The notes under the pieces: model-generated
What the model was told of the DNA's origin: nothing
The model's input: only the letters and a program-made list of their open reading frames with translations
Database searches by the model: none
Assembly (NCBI GenBank): GCA_037903355.1
Contig: JBAJFE010000059.1
Span: 248,001-312,000, forward strand
Length of the DNA stretch: 64,000 nucleotides
Direction: 5' to 3'
Origin: Trichuris trichiura
Taxonomy: Eukaryota; Nematoda; Enoplea; Trichinellida; Trichuridae
Translations under genes and position numbers: made by a program
Part shown: in pieces, positions 38,211-52,198 of the stretch
Layout: every line of letters begins with the position of its first letter
Position numbering within the stretch: position 1 is the first letter of the stretch

Positions 38211-41200
38211 CTAGCACTTTAGGTCGCCAATCAGAGCCTCATCCAAATCAAAATTGAAATCGTCCAGCGACAGAAGTAGGTCGGTTAAAAATAACGCACA
38301 ATCGTGGATGCGAAAAAAACTGATTTCATCGTACATCTTCGCTGCCACGGGAGAACAAGCCATCGTGGAAACAACGGACGAAAGTAGGTGACTGCTGAAA
38401 ATTTTTTCACTCAAATAACATTATGCCAAGAAACGGCAAAAGCATCTATAGTGAAAAAGGAAAGTGTCAAATTTAACATGCCGCGTCAAAATGAACCCTT
38501 TCAAAATTGTGTTTCAAATAAAACGTTATTCGCACTTGGCGGAACTCCAGTTTAAGAGGTGCTTAAGTGCAGCAACGTAGGAAGAAGCTAACAACATGCG
38601 TCAGATAATCATTCCAGAAATATATATCGCAACGTGTCGAACTGCGGTTGAGAAAACTCATTTCATTCCTATTCAAAATTGAAAACCTTGGTTACAAAAA
38701 GCTAGCTTGTCTTCTACTGAAAAGAATAAGCTTACGTAAGATTTAAAAGCATTCCTTAATACCTTACCAAGCCATCCACTTGAATAGCAATAACTCATCT
38801 GATCTGAAGTGCTTATATCACCGTTTGCTCGAAAATAAGAATTCTCTACAACTATGCAAGTTTACCAAAAAGGGAGCAGTCGTAAACAGCTCTAAACAAA
38901 GGGCCCAAGGAAAAAGCTTATGACATGCCCATTGAGCAGAGCTCAATGCTTAGCAGCTTTGAAAAATACGTCTAGCACAAAATCTCGAATAGTCGAGCTT
39001 GACTACTTTTCCACTTCCTCACAGTTAATGTAAGTCACCTAAGCCTAAACCAAAAATGGAGAATGATGCATATGCAGTCCTTGGGTTTATTTCTAGGCTT
39101 AGGCGGCATACACCAGCTTTGAGAAAAAGAAAAAAGCAATCAGGTATGGTGATTCAAGATTTTTGTCTTTCGGGATTTAGAAACGCATTGTTTAAGAATA
39201 TTGCTCTACAATACTTTGTTCTCAAATGCTTATTGGCCACAGGTTAAACTGACAGCTCAGGGACAAGTTTTATTCAAGACAGGTAGACTCATTTTACAGA
39301 GCTGATGTACATGTGACAAATGCTTTTAAAAAGTTCATTCTTACAGAAGATCCTGATTTGCGTCAACAATAACAACAAAGATTTAAATCAATTCCTTAAG
39401 GGTAGGAGTGTAAGTCCCATACTTTTATCAACTATTCGAGCCTAATGAAGAACGACACTGCTAATTCGATAACAACTAATGGCCCTGATTAAACAAGAAA
39501 ACTTATGCATTCAACAGATCCATTACAGTAAGCCAGAAAAAGTAGGAATTCAAAATGATGAATTTGTTCGAAGATAATTGAAATTCTGGGAAGGCAATCT
39601 ACGAGGAATGAACGGAACTGGCAAAACAGTCTAGAAAAAAACGAGATAAGAGTACAAAAAAAGACAGTCTGACAGCAACGTTAGCAGCTGACTGTTTTGA
39701 GACTTTCCCTATTATTCCCTCCTTTATTCCTTTTAAAAACCTTATTTTCGAAAATGGAAGCCGTAGACTACGAATCGCTCCACTGGAGACATACTTGATA
39801 CAACAACGTCCAAATTAAAAGCCTATTAAATCAAAATTATGCTGGCAAAAATAGTTAACCAATTCAGCGTTGCAATTCAATAGTAGAAGGACAAAAAGGA
39901 GCATTTTTAAAACTGGTTTTCGAATTCATTCCCAAATAGCATTTTTAAGTTTGCAAAAAAGCAAACAATTAGCAAGGTTACATTTGTGGGAAAGATAACT
40001 TGAAAGATAGAGTTAAAAGCCAGGAACCGCGGGAAACAGGGCGGCGATGCTATATGCAGTTCAAAAGCTTTAGGAAATTTTATTCAGTGCTCTGCAGTAA
40101 GCTCAAAACGCGTTGCTTTCATTTTCGTATGGTTTGGAGGACTCGAGAAAATTAGCGCCTTGTAAAAATAGGGCAATAGACAAATTAATTTTTAAACTTA
40201 TTCAATGACGAACTGAAACTTTTGGAACTGTTGCTGTTGTTAGTGACAACAACCATAACAAGATCGTTTTATCAGCGAAACAGCCCATTCCTTGATACGC
40301 TTATTTACACATTTACGTCGAAGCGTCACCAATTTTGAATGAACCCGCCAGTGGTCACGTTGGACATTGAAAATTAAAATTAATGCAGGAAAACAAAATG
40401 ACAGCGCACTGCATACGTACCGCAGGGCAAGCAGGACAAAAGTTTTGAATTTTCCGTCTTTTCCTACAGTTGGATTGCGATTAACCCTTTCAACTACTTG
40501 CTTACAGTAGTTCATAATAAAAGGAGTATCGTCAACCCCCTGAGTCTTCTCGTTCTTGGACATTCCATCAAGCCAGCATTCGTACTTTTCTACAACGACA
40601 GCGCCCAAGTAAGACACAAAAACTAGTGTATTCAAGGCGCTTACTAAAATCAATCGGTCGTCGTTTGCCTTTTTCTGAGGAGCAACAAGCAAATGACTCT
40701 AAAAGTCAGAAGAGCATAAACACTTCAATACATAATGCCTAATGCCGTTAAGAAATAAGGTTGGCATCAGACGAAAATGAATTTCACCATACACTTCTTT
40801 GGTCAAAGTTCAAAAGGGAAATTCTGCTTACCAATAAAATCCCAAGGATACATTTGACGCAAGGTGAATTGAGAAGCGTGTGCGCGGGGACTACGTAGGC
40901 CGACCAAAAAGGCGTCATTGAGGCAGCTAACCAGTCCTTTCTCTCCGCACAAAAGATGTGTCAGACTTGCGTGCTAAACGTGACTTAATTTAACGTCCGC
41001 TTAAAAGGAAATCATTCTGAAACAAACTTCATTGTCGCAAGGGTAAAAATGCTTCACAATTCTGTTCACAGCATCACCCATTTGCTGCTGAACCAACTGA
41101 ATGAGCTTCCCTAAAAACAACGACATTCAGAGCGATAACAGACATAGTCAGAGGCGGGTCAGCATGACACAGCATAAATAAACTTTTTCATCACCCATTC

Positions 41201-44200
41201 AACCACGAGGAAGTCAAACATGGCATACTGATACCAACACGCAGAATGAAGAAAGTTCATGAAAAATGGTACTTGTTCGATCCCTCGAGTCCCCTTTAGC
41301 CTACATTTCGGGTAATGACTTATTATCCCTCCCGCATTAGGAATAACTTTGTAGACAGGAAAAGATGGGTCCTATTAAGGATTGTTTTCCGCAATGAACT
41401 GAAAAGGCAATATACTCGGGTTGTCGCAGCGCTGACGACGAGGCGAACATGGCGACCGGCTTCTTTGGGGCGATTTTACACCTACAAAGACAACTTCGGA
41501 TTAGCAGCTTTGGTCCTTCCTTGATCGCACCATTCGAAACACTCAATGGCAAGGGTTCAGCAATTAGAAGTCGTTCTAAACTTCCGTCGTCCATTTCACG
41601 ACCAAACCAACGACCGCAAGAAAACCTTCAAGCAAAGATTTCAGCGTTTAGTGACAGCATGCTGGTCAAAAGCAAAACTTGTAAGTTCGGCCGGTCACTT
41701 GATCACGAACTATCGCGTGCTCTAGGTACCACTTTATAGATGAAGAAGACGCATTGCTCAAGTCTTGGCCAATTCGAAGTGTCGATAAGACTCCAAGATT
41801 TTTATGCTAAGTAAGTAGGTTGCTGAAGAAATGACGCAAGATAAAATGAATGGCAAAAAATTACCTCAAAAGTGAAGGAGGCAACATTTTTGGTCACTGT
41901 AATCAGCCCAGTACGGTTCAGGCTTCCGGTCAAGACAAAACAGATTGACAGCTGACCCAGTGGAAAAATGAACCTACTTCCACCGCTGAACACCAGCTGC
42001 ACTTCGTAGGTTATTTCTAAAACACACTCCCTTACGGTGACAGTAACGGTTGCTAGGCTTACTTTTTAGATTACGAAGAAAACAGCAAAACCTGTAAGTC
42101 TACAAGACGGGAAATAAGTTCGTGTGTAGTAGTCACAAACACATAAAAATGCGTTAACTACAAAAGAAAATAAGTGCACTTTAGAAAACTGTATACACTA
42201 GTCACAAGCCACAATTACGATAAATAAGAGCTATTCATTACCCGTATATACATATGTGTACGAAAAAACTCACTGGTCTGATTAAAGGTAGAAGTGAAAC
42301 AATAGAACTCGGCAGCGTTGAGGGATAGCACGTGATACAAAAACTGTTCTTTCTCTTCGTCGTGCATTAAGAACGCATAAGGATCGTACATGGACCTGGA
42401 AAAAAATTCAGACAAACCAAAAAATCCGCAATAGGCAATACCATACTCCAACTGGGATTCGCATTCCAGGAGCGACTTCAAGTGCCTGTACAATAGTTTG
42501 CGCTCAAGGGCTAAACGGATGAAAGCTCTAGCGTAGCCTATCTCCGTCTTTATATCAACCATCTTCATAACATGAGAAAGGTCGTAGTCTATACTAGTGG
42601 GTAGAGGCGGCAGCAACACATGTTGATGGGCATCGTGGCTTTTGAAACCACTTTGGTCTCGAGCGAGAGGCTCAGCTGAGGACGACCGCATCCGGTCAAC
42701 ACTGCTTCGACTATGCCCTTCCGCCCTGTACAGAACGGTAAATGCGACCAGGTTGTGCTATCTGAAAACAAAACAAGTAGCCGTTGTTCTCTTGATGATA
42801 AGCAGCGACGTTAGGATAAGTTACACACGCTAAACAATGATAGATGATGCACCTTGAAAATGTCAAAAGAGAAAAGCTTATCGTAATACGTCATCACAGA
42901 TGAAGAATCGTCGAAAAATTGTATGCGAATAGTTTCGATTTTAAAAATGTATAAAGAATGTGTTGGCAAATGAGCGCTTATTTTACGCGACGAAAAGCTT
43001 CAGGCAGTAATTGGCAAAGGCGCGCCAAATTACTATACTACGCAGATGTAACAAGAAAGTTTTCAAGAATATTCAAAATGCGCTTGAGTATAGATTAGCC
43101 TGAAAGGTAGGCAACCGCTCAACAAAACTAAAGGCAGTAAGGCCTCCACGTAACAACAGATAGCGAACTTGAAGACGAAGTAACGGCATAACGTGCCTGC
43201 AGGCAGGTGCCAACGCGCCAGTCGATGACCAAACCGGGAAACATTGCCCAAGGACATACTTGCTAATCCTTGAGCGCGAAGAGGATCTGTAGAAGCCTTC
43301 TTGTTCCTCTTCTCATTATACTCAAGTAAGTACGCCCAAAGAGCTGATTTTCCCTGAAAGGAAATTGCTTCAGACACATTTAAATTTCTCAGGCAAGTCA
43401 GAGTGTACGTGCCTACGAATTAATTCGGAAAAATAATTAAGGACGGATTGGAGGTTAAGTCAACTTTCCCCGACATAGCTTACCTGCTTGTAAATGAAGG
43501 GAAACGCTTTGCCGGAAACAAACAAGATTCTAATACTATCGCTTGTGCACAAATAAGCGTAACGTTATCAAAAAGAAAAACAAAATGCATAAGCGAACAC
43601 CACTCGTAAAAATGAGCAACAGCGTAGGGAAAGTGACGGGAAAGAGAAATGGCAAAATGCTAGAAAAAAATGCACAACCTGGAAGCTCTGATGCAACATG
43701 CGTTAAGTTGGATAAAAAAATTGACGTACCCTTTTTCTCCTTGAACCATGGCTCCAAATACGTTCAATGACGTCGCATAAACTGGCAACTAGTGTGTTCT
43801 CCTCTACTCCGCCTATGCTCAATTTGCTATGGCCCAAAGAAACAGCCTCGCGACCCAACTTTTCAACAAGAAGTCGTTTCGTCTTGGCTTGTGCTTCACG
43901 AACCAACTTTTCGACAATTTTTGACCTCTTATGGGTGAACAAAGAGACTTGGCTTGCGGTTAATATTGTAGGATCAATAGCAGCTTGATAACTGACCGAG
44001 GAAGGACGCGCGTCCTTAGAAGTCTGAAAATGCTATTGTATACTCAAGAAACAAGTTTAAAGGCTTAGGATGTGTTACATGAGACACTGTGCAACGCTGT
44101 CGTAATTAAATGGCTCACAGAAGTACATTAGGTGCCATTAACAAAAGCAGTTTGAGCCAGCGCACGCTATATAAAAACATAAGGTTTCGACAAAAAATAT

Positions 44201-47200
44201 TAAGAATTTAAGGGAAAGAACACACAACTATGCAACGTATATAAGCACTTTGTTGCAATACAACAAATAACGCTGTTAGCTTGTTAAGTTCGAATAAGAA
44301 TAGTATGCTTCATCAATTAATTAATAATGGTACGCATTGACCGCTCATTATTACCTAAAGCGAGTTGGAACATGAGGAACAATCAAGTACAAATATGCAA
44401 ATGAAGGAAAGCTCAAAACAGGAACAAGCAAAATCGTTAAAATAAAGTACTGCTATTAAATAGTCAACCCTGCTAGAAAGACAAAAATGTTAGAACAATT
44501 GTGGCAAGAAAGTGGGATATTTCTTAACCTAAACGTATTAGAGGAAAAAGGTAACCTACTACAATGGCCAATGCTTAAATACTTTACTTGGCTTTAATGG
44601 GACAACAAACTTAAACGTAACGATAAGAGCTTCGATAATTGGAACGCTAAGTACCTCTATGGAAGCACTGTCGGCGCCAAAGTATTTGTACCGCTGTCTC
44701 CAAGGACTTCCCTTCTTTCTGAAATAAAGGGGAAAACTAACTATGCGTAATTGTAAAAGCGAAACTAAAAGACCTGTCCTTCAGTTGGTCTTCTAACAAA
44801 TCTCCGTCGAGCAGAGGAAAATGAAACTGACCCTGTTTGCTTGGCTTCCCCCTGACGATTGAATCTTCGGCGCCAAGCGGGTGCGGCGGAGGCACTTGGT
44901 AGTCCATGTGCAATTCACGATCCGTTATCTCATTAACTGAAACTCGCTTTGGCTAAGGGCAGTTGGCAAAAAGCAACCATTTACCCGACGGTACAGCATG
45001 TACAACTGAATCGCAGGTAGGCGTGCGCACAATCGAATCGCCGTGCTGGCTGCGCAGACGGTTAAGACGTGCATCGAAAAGCCGTAAATTCGGGTCCGGA
45101 GATTCCCAGGCAGATATTATCTTAGAGTCAATAAAACTGGTGAACATCTGAGTTTCCAAAAAGGCAGCCAAAAATGGCACTTGCGACTGAGGTTGATCGG
45201 AAAGAAAGCTGACCTTGTCGAAATTTTGCATAGAATCACGACTGCTAACAAAGCTTGCCCGATCCGCGCATCCAATTATAAAATGGTCATAAGAAAAGAG
45301 CACCGTTAAAAATCGATTCAGAAACACTTCGCGAACAAAACTGTTCAATCTCATATGCTTGAAGTAGCACCGGCAGTGACTCGATTGTTGATATGCTGTG
45401 TTGTCTTCGAGCTCCTTCTGCAGCAATTCTATATTTATGTCAACACCGGCTTTTTTGGCGATTGCCGTCACTCGCGCTACCGATTCGCTTTCACTTAAAA
45501 CATTCAGCGGAAGCAAGAGCCGCCGACTTGTCCCGCCACCTTTCAAATCGAATGGGGGAACACCAACGGTCGGCTTTTCAAAGCACTTCGCGTTAAGACT
45601 GTCGTCGTCAAAGCTTCTTGAGAATCTGTGATCCTAAACGGCATTTTAAAGCTGGAACAGTTTCAAAATGTCGCAACGAAAATTTATACCGCAATGACGT
45701 TACTCTTTCCGTCTTTCTGGCGAAAAGCCAGATTCCAACCCGTATATTCGCTCGAATGACAAAGACTTTCGGTTAGCTGAGAAATCAGCTCCGCGCGGTC
45801 AGGTAGCAACGGTACCTCTTCTGGTAGTTCCACGCGGTCCAAATCAATATCCACCACGCACATGTTCAGCTGCATAGAACCCCGCGATGAAGGGAAAATG
45901 ACAAATGCCAATTGTTCACCTCGAAAACGTTCTCTGGTATGCAGTCGTCGTAGCAAAGACCCATTATAAAAGGAAAAGGAGCTTCAAGGAACAATACTTG
46001 AGTACAAGGGAGTATGGGTACATAAACGTGCTGCCAACGGAAGGGAAAAAGCAAAATTTGAAAGGTTTCGGCAAACAACATTAGACGTTGCAAATCTGGA
46101 AAAAAGAATAAACGCAACTGAAACAAGAATGATAACGCTGCGTGACGGTTAACCTTTTGAGCAGAAGAGAACCTGTCGCTCCAGTAAAATGCATGTGTAA
46201 ACCTTGAGAAAAGAGTCGACGGAAATCTGCGTTAGCACTTCGGCTATGGGATAGTCAAAAAAGGGCAACTCGTCGGCACCTGTTAAGCAAAAAATTAGCT
46301 GGAATCGAAGGAGCCTTTTCCCAAAGTTACCTGGGTATTGAAAAACGATGTCTCGACCAACAAGGGACGCCTTCAGACTTCGACCCGGCGGAGGCAACGG
46401 CAACTCGTGCAACATCCAATAGACGTATGATTCAAGCGGCAAGGGTACCTCTGATCGACCGGATGATATATCTAGCAGGGCCCGCAACAGAGACTCGCAG
46501 GCACTAACTATTGGCAGTCCGGTGATAAGGACGAGACATTTGGACACGTACAGTTCGTCGCAGTTCGAATCGTAAAAAGACAAACATTTTTGTTGCCTTA
46601 ACCTGCCGCGCCGGGGAAGCGTATGCGAACCGAACGATGGACCACCGTCATCCTATATAAAGCATCAAATAAGGAAGGCAAATCCCAAGAATACGAAGCA
46701 AGCCCAGAAAAAGCTAAAGTAACACGATTTTGATCAGTACAACTTTGTACTACTTATATATCTATTTATATTTATTTTCAAGCCTAAAAAGCGTCTAGAC
46801 TTAAATAGGACGGAACTATACTTTATACACCTTTCGCGAACACACGGCAGTGTTGAACTGTTCCAAGAATGCAGGGATAGCCATCATAGGCCGCAGTTTA
46901 CATCAAAGAAAAGAAGAGCATGAACAAAACAATGAAAGCATCTGCTGTTGACGAAGAAGCTTCTTATGGTTTTTTCAACGTCCAATCTTTCGTAAGAAGC
47001 GGTGAGAGCTAAACGCACTTTAGCAAAACATAGAAGTCATTATTCGCACAGCACGATAACTCCATCAACAGCGACAGGAACGCGGAGGTCAGCCATAAAT
47101 TTACCCGCTGCAGCATACCAACGTGACACTACCGCAAACCTATGTTCACCTATACGGACCGAACAGGGAGGGAGTAAAACGTATCAACCATTCCCCATCG

Positions 47201-49762
47201 TTAAAGACAGATAAAGACGTCCTGAAAACTCTGATCGCAGAGTACGCATTGTATCTTGCGTTTCTACTAGTAACTATCTACCCCCTGATAGGGTACTTAC
47301 TTGAATTTATAGACTCTATGAAGAGAATAAAACCGCTATCAGTCGCTAACAGGAAGGAATACATACGCATCGATAAAATAAGAGTGTAACTTTACTCAAT
47401 TTCAAGACCTGTTCTTTTCGCAGTCAACTTTGCATCTCATAGTTATTCTTGGAAGGGGTGACTCATGATGTACGCATGTACTAGATTTCGCGCTGATGAA
47501 ATGAGCGCCTTTGCTCATTTTCGCGTTATTCGAGAACTGACTCAGCTACCTTCCTTCACGTGGCAAGGCGACGGGAAAGGTGAGAAAACGTTTTTTATAC
47601 GAGCTTCTCCCGAGTTCCGCATAAAAGTTAGGCGCCTATTACGAAATGATACTCAAGCGCATATACTTATGACTAATTGGTGACAAAAGCCTGTAATTGA
47701 GAAACAAAATTGCTATACACTTAGCTGACAATAGTGGCATAATGTAGCCGCATGTCTTCTGCCATAGTGTTGAGTCTGTTTTGAAGTTACGTTTACGCGT
47801 AATTGTAGCATTCAAAGACTTGAAAATCAAGGTGCACTCAATTGATTTATAGAAGCCATCGAGCACAGAAATCGACCATGAAATCTAAACTTATTTACCG
47901 AAACGGTCGGCCATAAATTGCGAAGCCAATGCTAAGCACGAGCGCCAAACGAAAAAAACCCGCTTTTTTTAGCTCACAACAACTACTAAATCAGTAAGCG
48001 CAAGCTGGAATGCTAGCGTTGTTGATTTTAAATACGATTGATTCAGAGACTATGCTTGCAGGTTTCCTTGTACGGCCAACGTTGGGTCAAACCTGAAAAC
48101 CCTTAGTTACCGTACTAACTTAATGGGAACAATAATTCGAAAGCTCATGAAGTCGACTTTTCAAGTACTGTCTTCTCCAATTCTTTGAAAGGCAGTACCC
48201 TACCGTAATCAGCGCTGATAATCATAAAGGACCCCCTTCTTACTTGTCACGTCAATTTCCGACCTGTAATCTTTCCATCAATGCAAACTATATGCAATTC
48301 TGATGAATGCTAAAAATGGAACGGCTCAGGAAATGCCCCGACCAGCATGCGAATAAATCAATAACTCATTTAGGCAAGCTAGTACAAGTCAATGTGCAGT
48401 GCAGCTTACGCAAAAGAAAAAGAGCCGCGCATTGGGTGCTCCGTGACGGCAAGTCAACCGAGTCGTAAAGGATGAATAAGTCTAGCCGTCGCTGCTCAAA
48501 AAAAAACACAGGGATAATAGGCCTACTCTTGTGATCAATGAATGCATCCAGCTTACGTGGTGAGGCGCAGTTTTAAAATTCAGCTATCTTTGGAAAAATG
48601 TTCCAAATTAACTGATAAGACGTCGAGCAAAAGACGTCAAACCGCTGAGAAAAGAAACAAACCATATGACCGTGTTAACCACACATCAATCAAACATAGA
48701 AGCACTCAGTCGAGCGTAGCGCGGACGAAACGCACAATCAAACATTGAAGCATCACGAAACCAGAGCAACTATTTTCTAATCACTCAATTATTGATCTTC
48801 GCCTGTCACGCAAAAGGCGCAGAAGATTTGAAAATGGACAATTAAAAATTATAGCACTTCTCATTGCCACCAAAAGACTGCCTTCCGCTAAGCTGAGTAC
48901 ATGGTGAACGCTTTAGAAAATATGGGACCTATCTATGCCATTCAATGTCTCCGACTGCATATTGTTTTTAAAATGTAATGGCAATGGCTGCTGGTTGTAA
49001 TACACCAAGAGCATTTGCACTGCCAATCTGCTTAAGTACGGCGCCCCTCCGCTAAGCGAATAGTTGTTCTCAATGAAATATTGCCATATGGATCAGCGCT
49101 AGCGATGAACGCAAAAGTTTAAAGAGTAAAAGAAATGATAAGCTGACAAAGCAGGGAAACAATCTGGCAAAGGAAACAAGAAAGAAAATTACCCTCCGGT
49201 AATGGCGAAGCGGATCTTCTGAAGGGTCGGCACTTGTACGATTCGTCATTGCAGTTAGTTCCCGTAAGTAACCGTTGTGAAGAGCTTGCATTCGTACGAC
49301 GACTCGGTCATCGACGACGAGCTCGTAGAAAGTAAGAACGCCACCATAAATGCGGGAACCATCGGAACGGACGCAAACGAATGTATGGAAGGATGGTTCC
49401 TTAGTGACTGTTTTCTGTGTTCTAAAGCGGACACCTTTTGGCATACAGAGCTGCGAAAGGGCAGGTATATTGAAGCAGCGCGAAAGCAAAAAGGTAAAAC
49501 TATACCAATAAAACTTCTTCCGCGAACAGGCGGCCACGACGCTCTTTTGGATAATAAGAGAGTACAGAGGGTACGTAAGACTTATCGATGGGACTTTTAA
49601 ATTCATTTGTAGAATTATCTAGAAGAGTAGAGAGCGAAAAGTTAAATTTTAAAGCAGCATTCCAATGCAATGCAGTTATATACCAAGACACCATTCTTCA
49701 ACATCGTCGGACGCGGAGTCAAGGCCACCGATCATAAAATAATCGACGAAGTTGGATTCCAT
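38211..49762 (-). CDS. DENND5 (Rab6-interacting protein 1) homologue, complete
   Basis: This is a DENN-domain Rab regulator that links Rab6/Rab39 to Golgi-endosome traffic. Twenty-one exons are 49762-49684, 49618-49506, 49450-49193, 46652-46331, 46279-46154, 46095-45920, 45869-45690, 45633-44985, 44936-44774, 44718-44655, 44023-43730, 43353-43235, 42725-42453, 42395-42274, 42016-41865, 41806-41679, 41625-41486, 41110-41028, 40973-40832, 40589-40421 and 38394-38211. Phases agree throughout, giving 1311 residues (vertebrate DENND5 about 1280). Domains in order: uDENN ([13 protein letters not shown], about 65-150), cDENN ([14 protein letters not shown] to FIMGL), dDENN ([12 protein letters not shown]), a [13 protein letters not shown] block with [23 protein letters not shown]1 (about 850-990), PLAT ([10 protein letters not shown] to [15 protein letters not shown]) and RUN2 ([12 protein letters not shown] to [10 protein letters not shown]). 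Intron 3 is 2.5 kb and the last intron is 2.0 kb; the others are mostly short. Confidence 0.95.
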
Positions 49763-50262
49763 GATGGGAAGCCAATGCAGCGCGCGCTGTTCGCCTCGGC
49801 ATCAACCAGAGCAAACAACTGAAGGAAAAATAAAATTAAAACTTGACAAGCTTGCCCACACGAAGTCACATGGAATGACCCATGACTCTCACCGTCATTG
49901 CTGCTCATTAAGTCGTTTCCACTGCACGCTCGCGATGCTACACCAAAAAGCAACACTTTAGCTAAGCTACATACGCTGATTGGAACACTGAACAGAGCAT
50001 GAAAAGGAGCTACCATGGGTGCCCCATTCTCAAATGCTGTCTGCTTCGCGTAAAAACCAGTCATGTCAATTCGAGCTATTGACCAAGGGCTGAGTAAATG
50101 AAAAGCAAGTAACTCACACTGTACTTTCTAAACATTCTATTTTTCTTTCCAGCCGAACACAGCAGTGAACTATAAACTAGCGAGCATCTGGATTTTTTAG
50201 AATTTGTTATTACTTTCCCGCGAACCAGACTGTATTCTAATTGGCTCTTGTTTTGCTTGCAG
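49763..50262. other. Region 5' of DENND5, possible divergent promoter
   Basis: This lies between the DENND5 start (-) and possible plus-strand exons. No motif was recognised. Confidence 0.3.
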
Positions 50263-50264
50263 AG

Positions 50265-50660
50265 CGCCTGCTCCCTTGCTAATGACAATAGACCGTGGGA
50301 AAAGCGCGTCCATAGAATCTATTCAATGCGATACTCAGAAGTGCAGCAGCAGTGAGGTGAGAAAAGTTACCGGTCTGTCTGCCCAGTCGTGGTTCCATGC
50401 ATTTCGTCTTGCTTTCCCCTATAGCGCAAGCGCTGACTGAAGGCCAGAGATCATTAACTGTAACTAAGGATAATTACTTCATTTTAGCTTAACGCAGGTG
50501 GATTTAGATACTGCGAACGGCACGCGCCGTCTACCCTATTGGATACCGGCGAAGGTTCCGAGGATAATTATCTTTCAGCCTCTCTTCGACAATTATTTCA
50601 AAGTGGCTTTCCGTCTGTGCTCGCGTTGCAAAGCGGTACATTTCTATATCGATTCTAGCC
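50265..50660 (+). other. Possible exons of an unrecognised plus-strand gene
   Basis: A good acceptor (TTGCTTGCAG) is followed by an open block to a GAG|GTGAGA donor at about 50356. A second acceptor (TTAACGCAG) is followed by about 160 open bases in two frames at 50490-50660. The phase-matching frame reads VDLDTANGTRRLPYWIPAKV and ends CKAVHFYIDSSQDLA. The other frame contains DTGEGSEDNYLSASLRQLFQ and SGFPSVLALQSGTFL, reminiscent of the end of a rhodanese-like domain. Neither can be settled by eye. Confidence 0.25.
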
Positions 50661-51082
50661 AAGATCTTGCTTAGCCAATGTAACCAGTGTTGCTAGATCG
50701 TTCCTCTGCTTAACGTATGATCAATAAATTGAAAATTGACATAATGCTAAGCGGAATATAGTTGCCGCATATACTCGTCGTTTACCGCCGGACGGGACTA
50801 GCGAACTTGTACGAATTAATCCTGTTAGGGAAATCCCCCAGAACAAAGGCAGAAAAGCACTGTGCTACCGTCTTCTTCCTTTTATGATACTAACTAGTAC
50901 GTTACTCGGCCAGTTTATCTTGTCCAATTTAGTGAGATTCAAGTATAAGCGCAGTCTGTGAATGTTGTAGCATTCTGAAATCTTTAACTCGAGGTAGTCA
51001 ATCGCGTCACGTTGTTAATACCTAAACCAGTGCGCCCGTGAAATATAATCATGTACAATAAAAGATTAATGCAAATAATTTA

Positions 51083-51230
51083 TTGAATCACGATAACATT
51101 GCGGATGCGGTTAACTATTCCTCTTCAGGCCATCTTGAAGAACTCATCAACGCGGCAACCAGACTTTTTTACATGCACCGCTATGTCTGTGCGGTAGAAA
51201 CTCAATTACCCAACGTAGCTCTTGCACAAG
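51083..51230 (+). other. Possible exon, unknown gene
   Basis: An acceptor (CCTCTTCAG) is followed by an open block containing HLEELINAATRLFYMHRYVC and then VETQLPNVALAQ, ending at a possible CAAG|GTAGTT donor. It has the look of a helical coding exon but no family match. Its relation to the exons at 50.3-50.7 kb is unknown. Confidence 0.2.
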
Positions 51231-51319
51231 GTAGTTTAGATGCTCCAGTAATTTGTCGTATGTGTCCGTCTTTCTTTACCTGTCGATTTTGCCTATTTTT
51301 GAAGCCGTTTTTTTCGTGA

Positions 51320-52125
51320 GCACAATCATAAGTCTCCAATGACCATGCGTGCATTTCATCGCTCCGTTAAAGGTTAACTAGTCCTCTTTTTATTGACATT
51401 TACTCCAAGTCAATTCGAGACTGATGGAATAGCATGAATATCGCGACAAAGGAGGATATAGGTATACGTATCGAAATACTGTGCCTTAACGATGCCCATT
51501 CCTAAGTCGCTCAACGAGGGCTCGACAGTAGTTGTTTAAAGGCATCTGAACAACCGCACTTGTAGATATTTAGCACAGTAATGTTTAGGCTGATTTCATC
51601 AGTGCCAGGCGCTTCCCCATGTTCATCTGAATTGCTTGAAAATTGCTGCTTTTGCAAATGGAACTTTCTTCAAGTAGATATCAGCTTTTGACTGTATCTT
51701 TTTCTTCTTTGCACTGTTGCAAGTGAGAGTATCCGTTCAGCTCTTCTGACTTTATGGCAATTCGAATCCGCCTATCCTGTAATAGGTACGCTGCGCGACT
51801 CACTGAATTCAAGGCCACTATCCCATCCTCGTGCCGCAAGAAACTATCGTTCGCCATATGGCGTACAGAAAACACCAAAAAACATAACATCAAAGCATGA
51901 CTTCCACCGAGCGGGATCGTTTCTTAAATCGAAATTCACCAAGTCGGAAATCGCTTGCACTAATGCTGAGCTCAAACGCACAAGTTTTAATAATAAACGG
52001 CAATTTCTTGAGTCGGGAGAACGTCCGCTCTTCCATGTAGGCAGAAAACTTGGCAAACTATCTTTCCCAATGACCTTTATAGCATTTTAAAATGCTAGTA
52101 GTGCAGAACTTTTGCTTTTCATTTT
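51320..52125. other. No gene called; short open frames only
   Basis: Overlapping open frames on both strands around 51680-52080 have no recognisable motif. A plus-strand stretch starting MAIRIRLSCNR near 51755 ends at a plausible donor but could not be extended. Confidence 0.3.
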
Positions 52126-52198
52126 CACCCATGGCGGGATTTGAACCCGCGATCTTCGGTTTAGGAGACCGACGCCTTATCCACTAGGCCACATGGGC
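52126..52198 (-). tRNA. tRNA-Arg (anticodon CCT)
   Basis: This is a 73-nt cloverleaf on the minus strand. The acceptor stem GCCCATG pairs with CATGGGT (with a G-U at position 1). The D-arm reads GCC TAGTGGATAA GGC (A box). The anticodon stem TCGGT/ACCGA encloses the loop CTCCTAA with anticodon CCT at 52163-52165. The T-arm is GCGGG TTCAAAT CCCGC (B box). There is no intron, and CCA is not encoded, as expected for a nuclear gene. No strong T-run terminator follows immediately. Confidence 0.97.

Noticed and set aside
41315..41739. Plus-strand open frames over DENND5
   Set aside because: They are antisense to the PLAT/RUN2 exons, whose frame, phase and motifs are clear.
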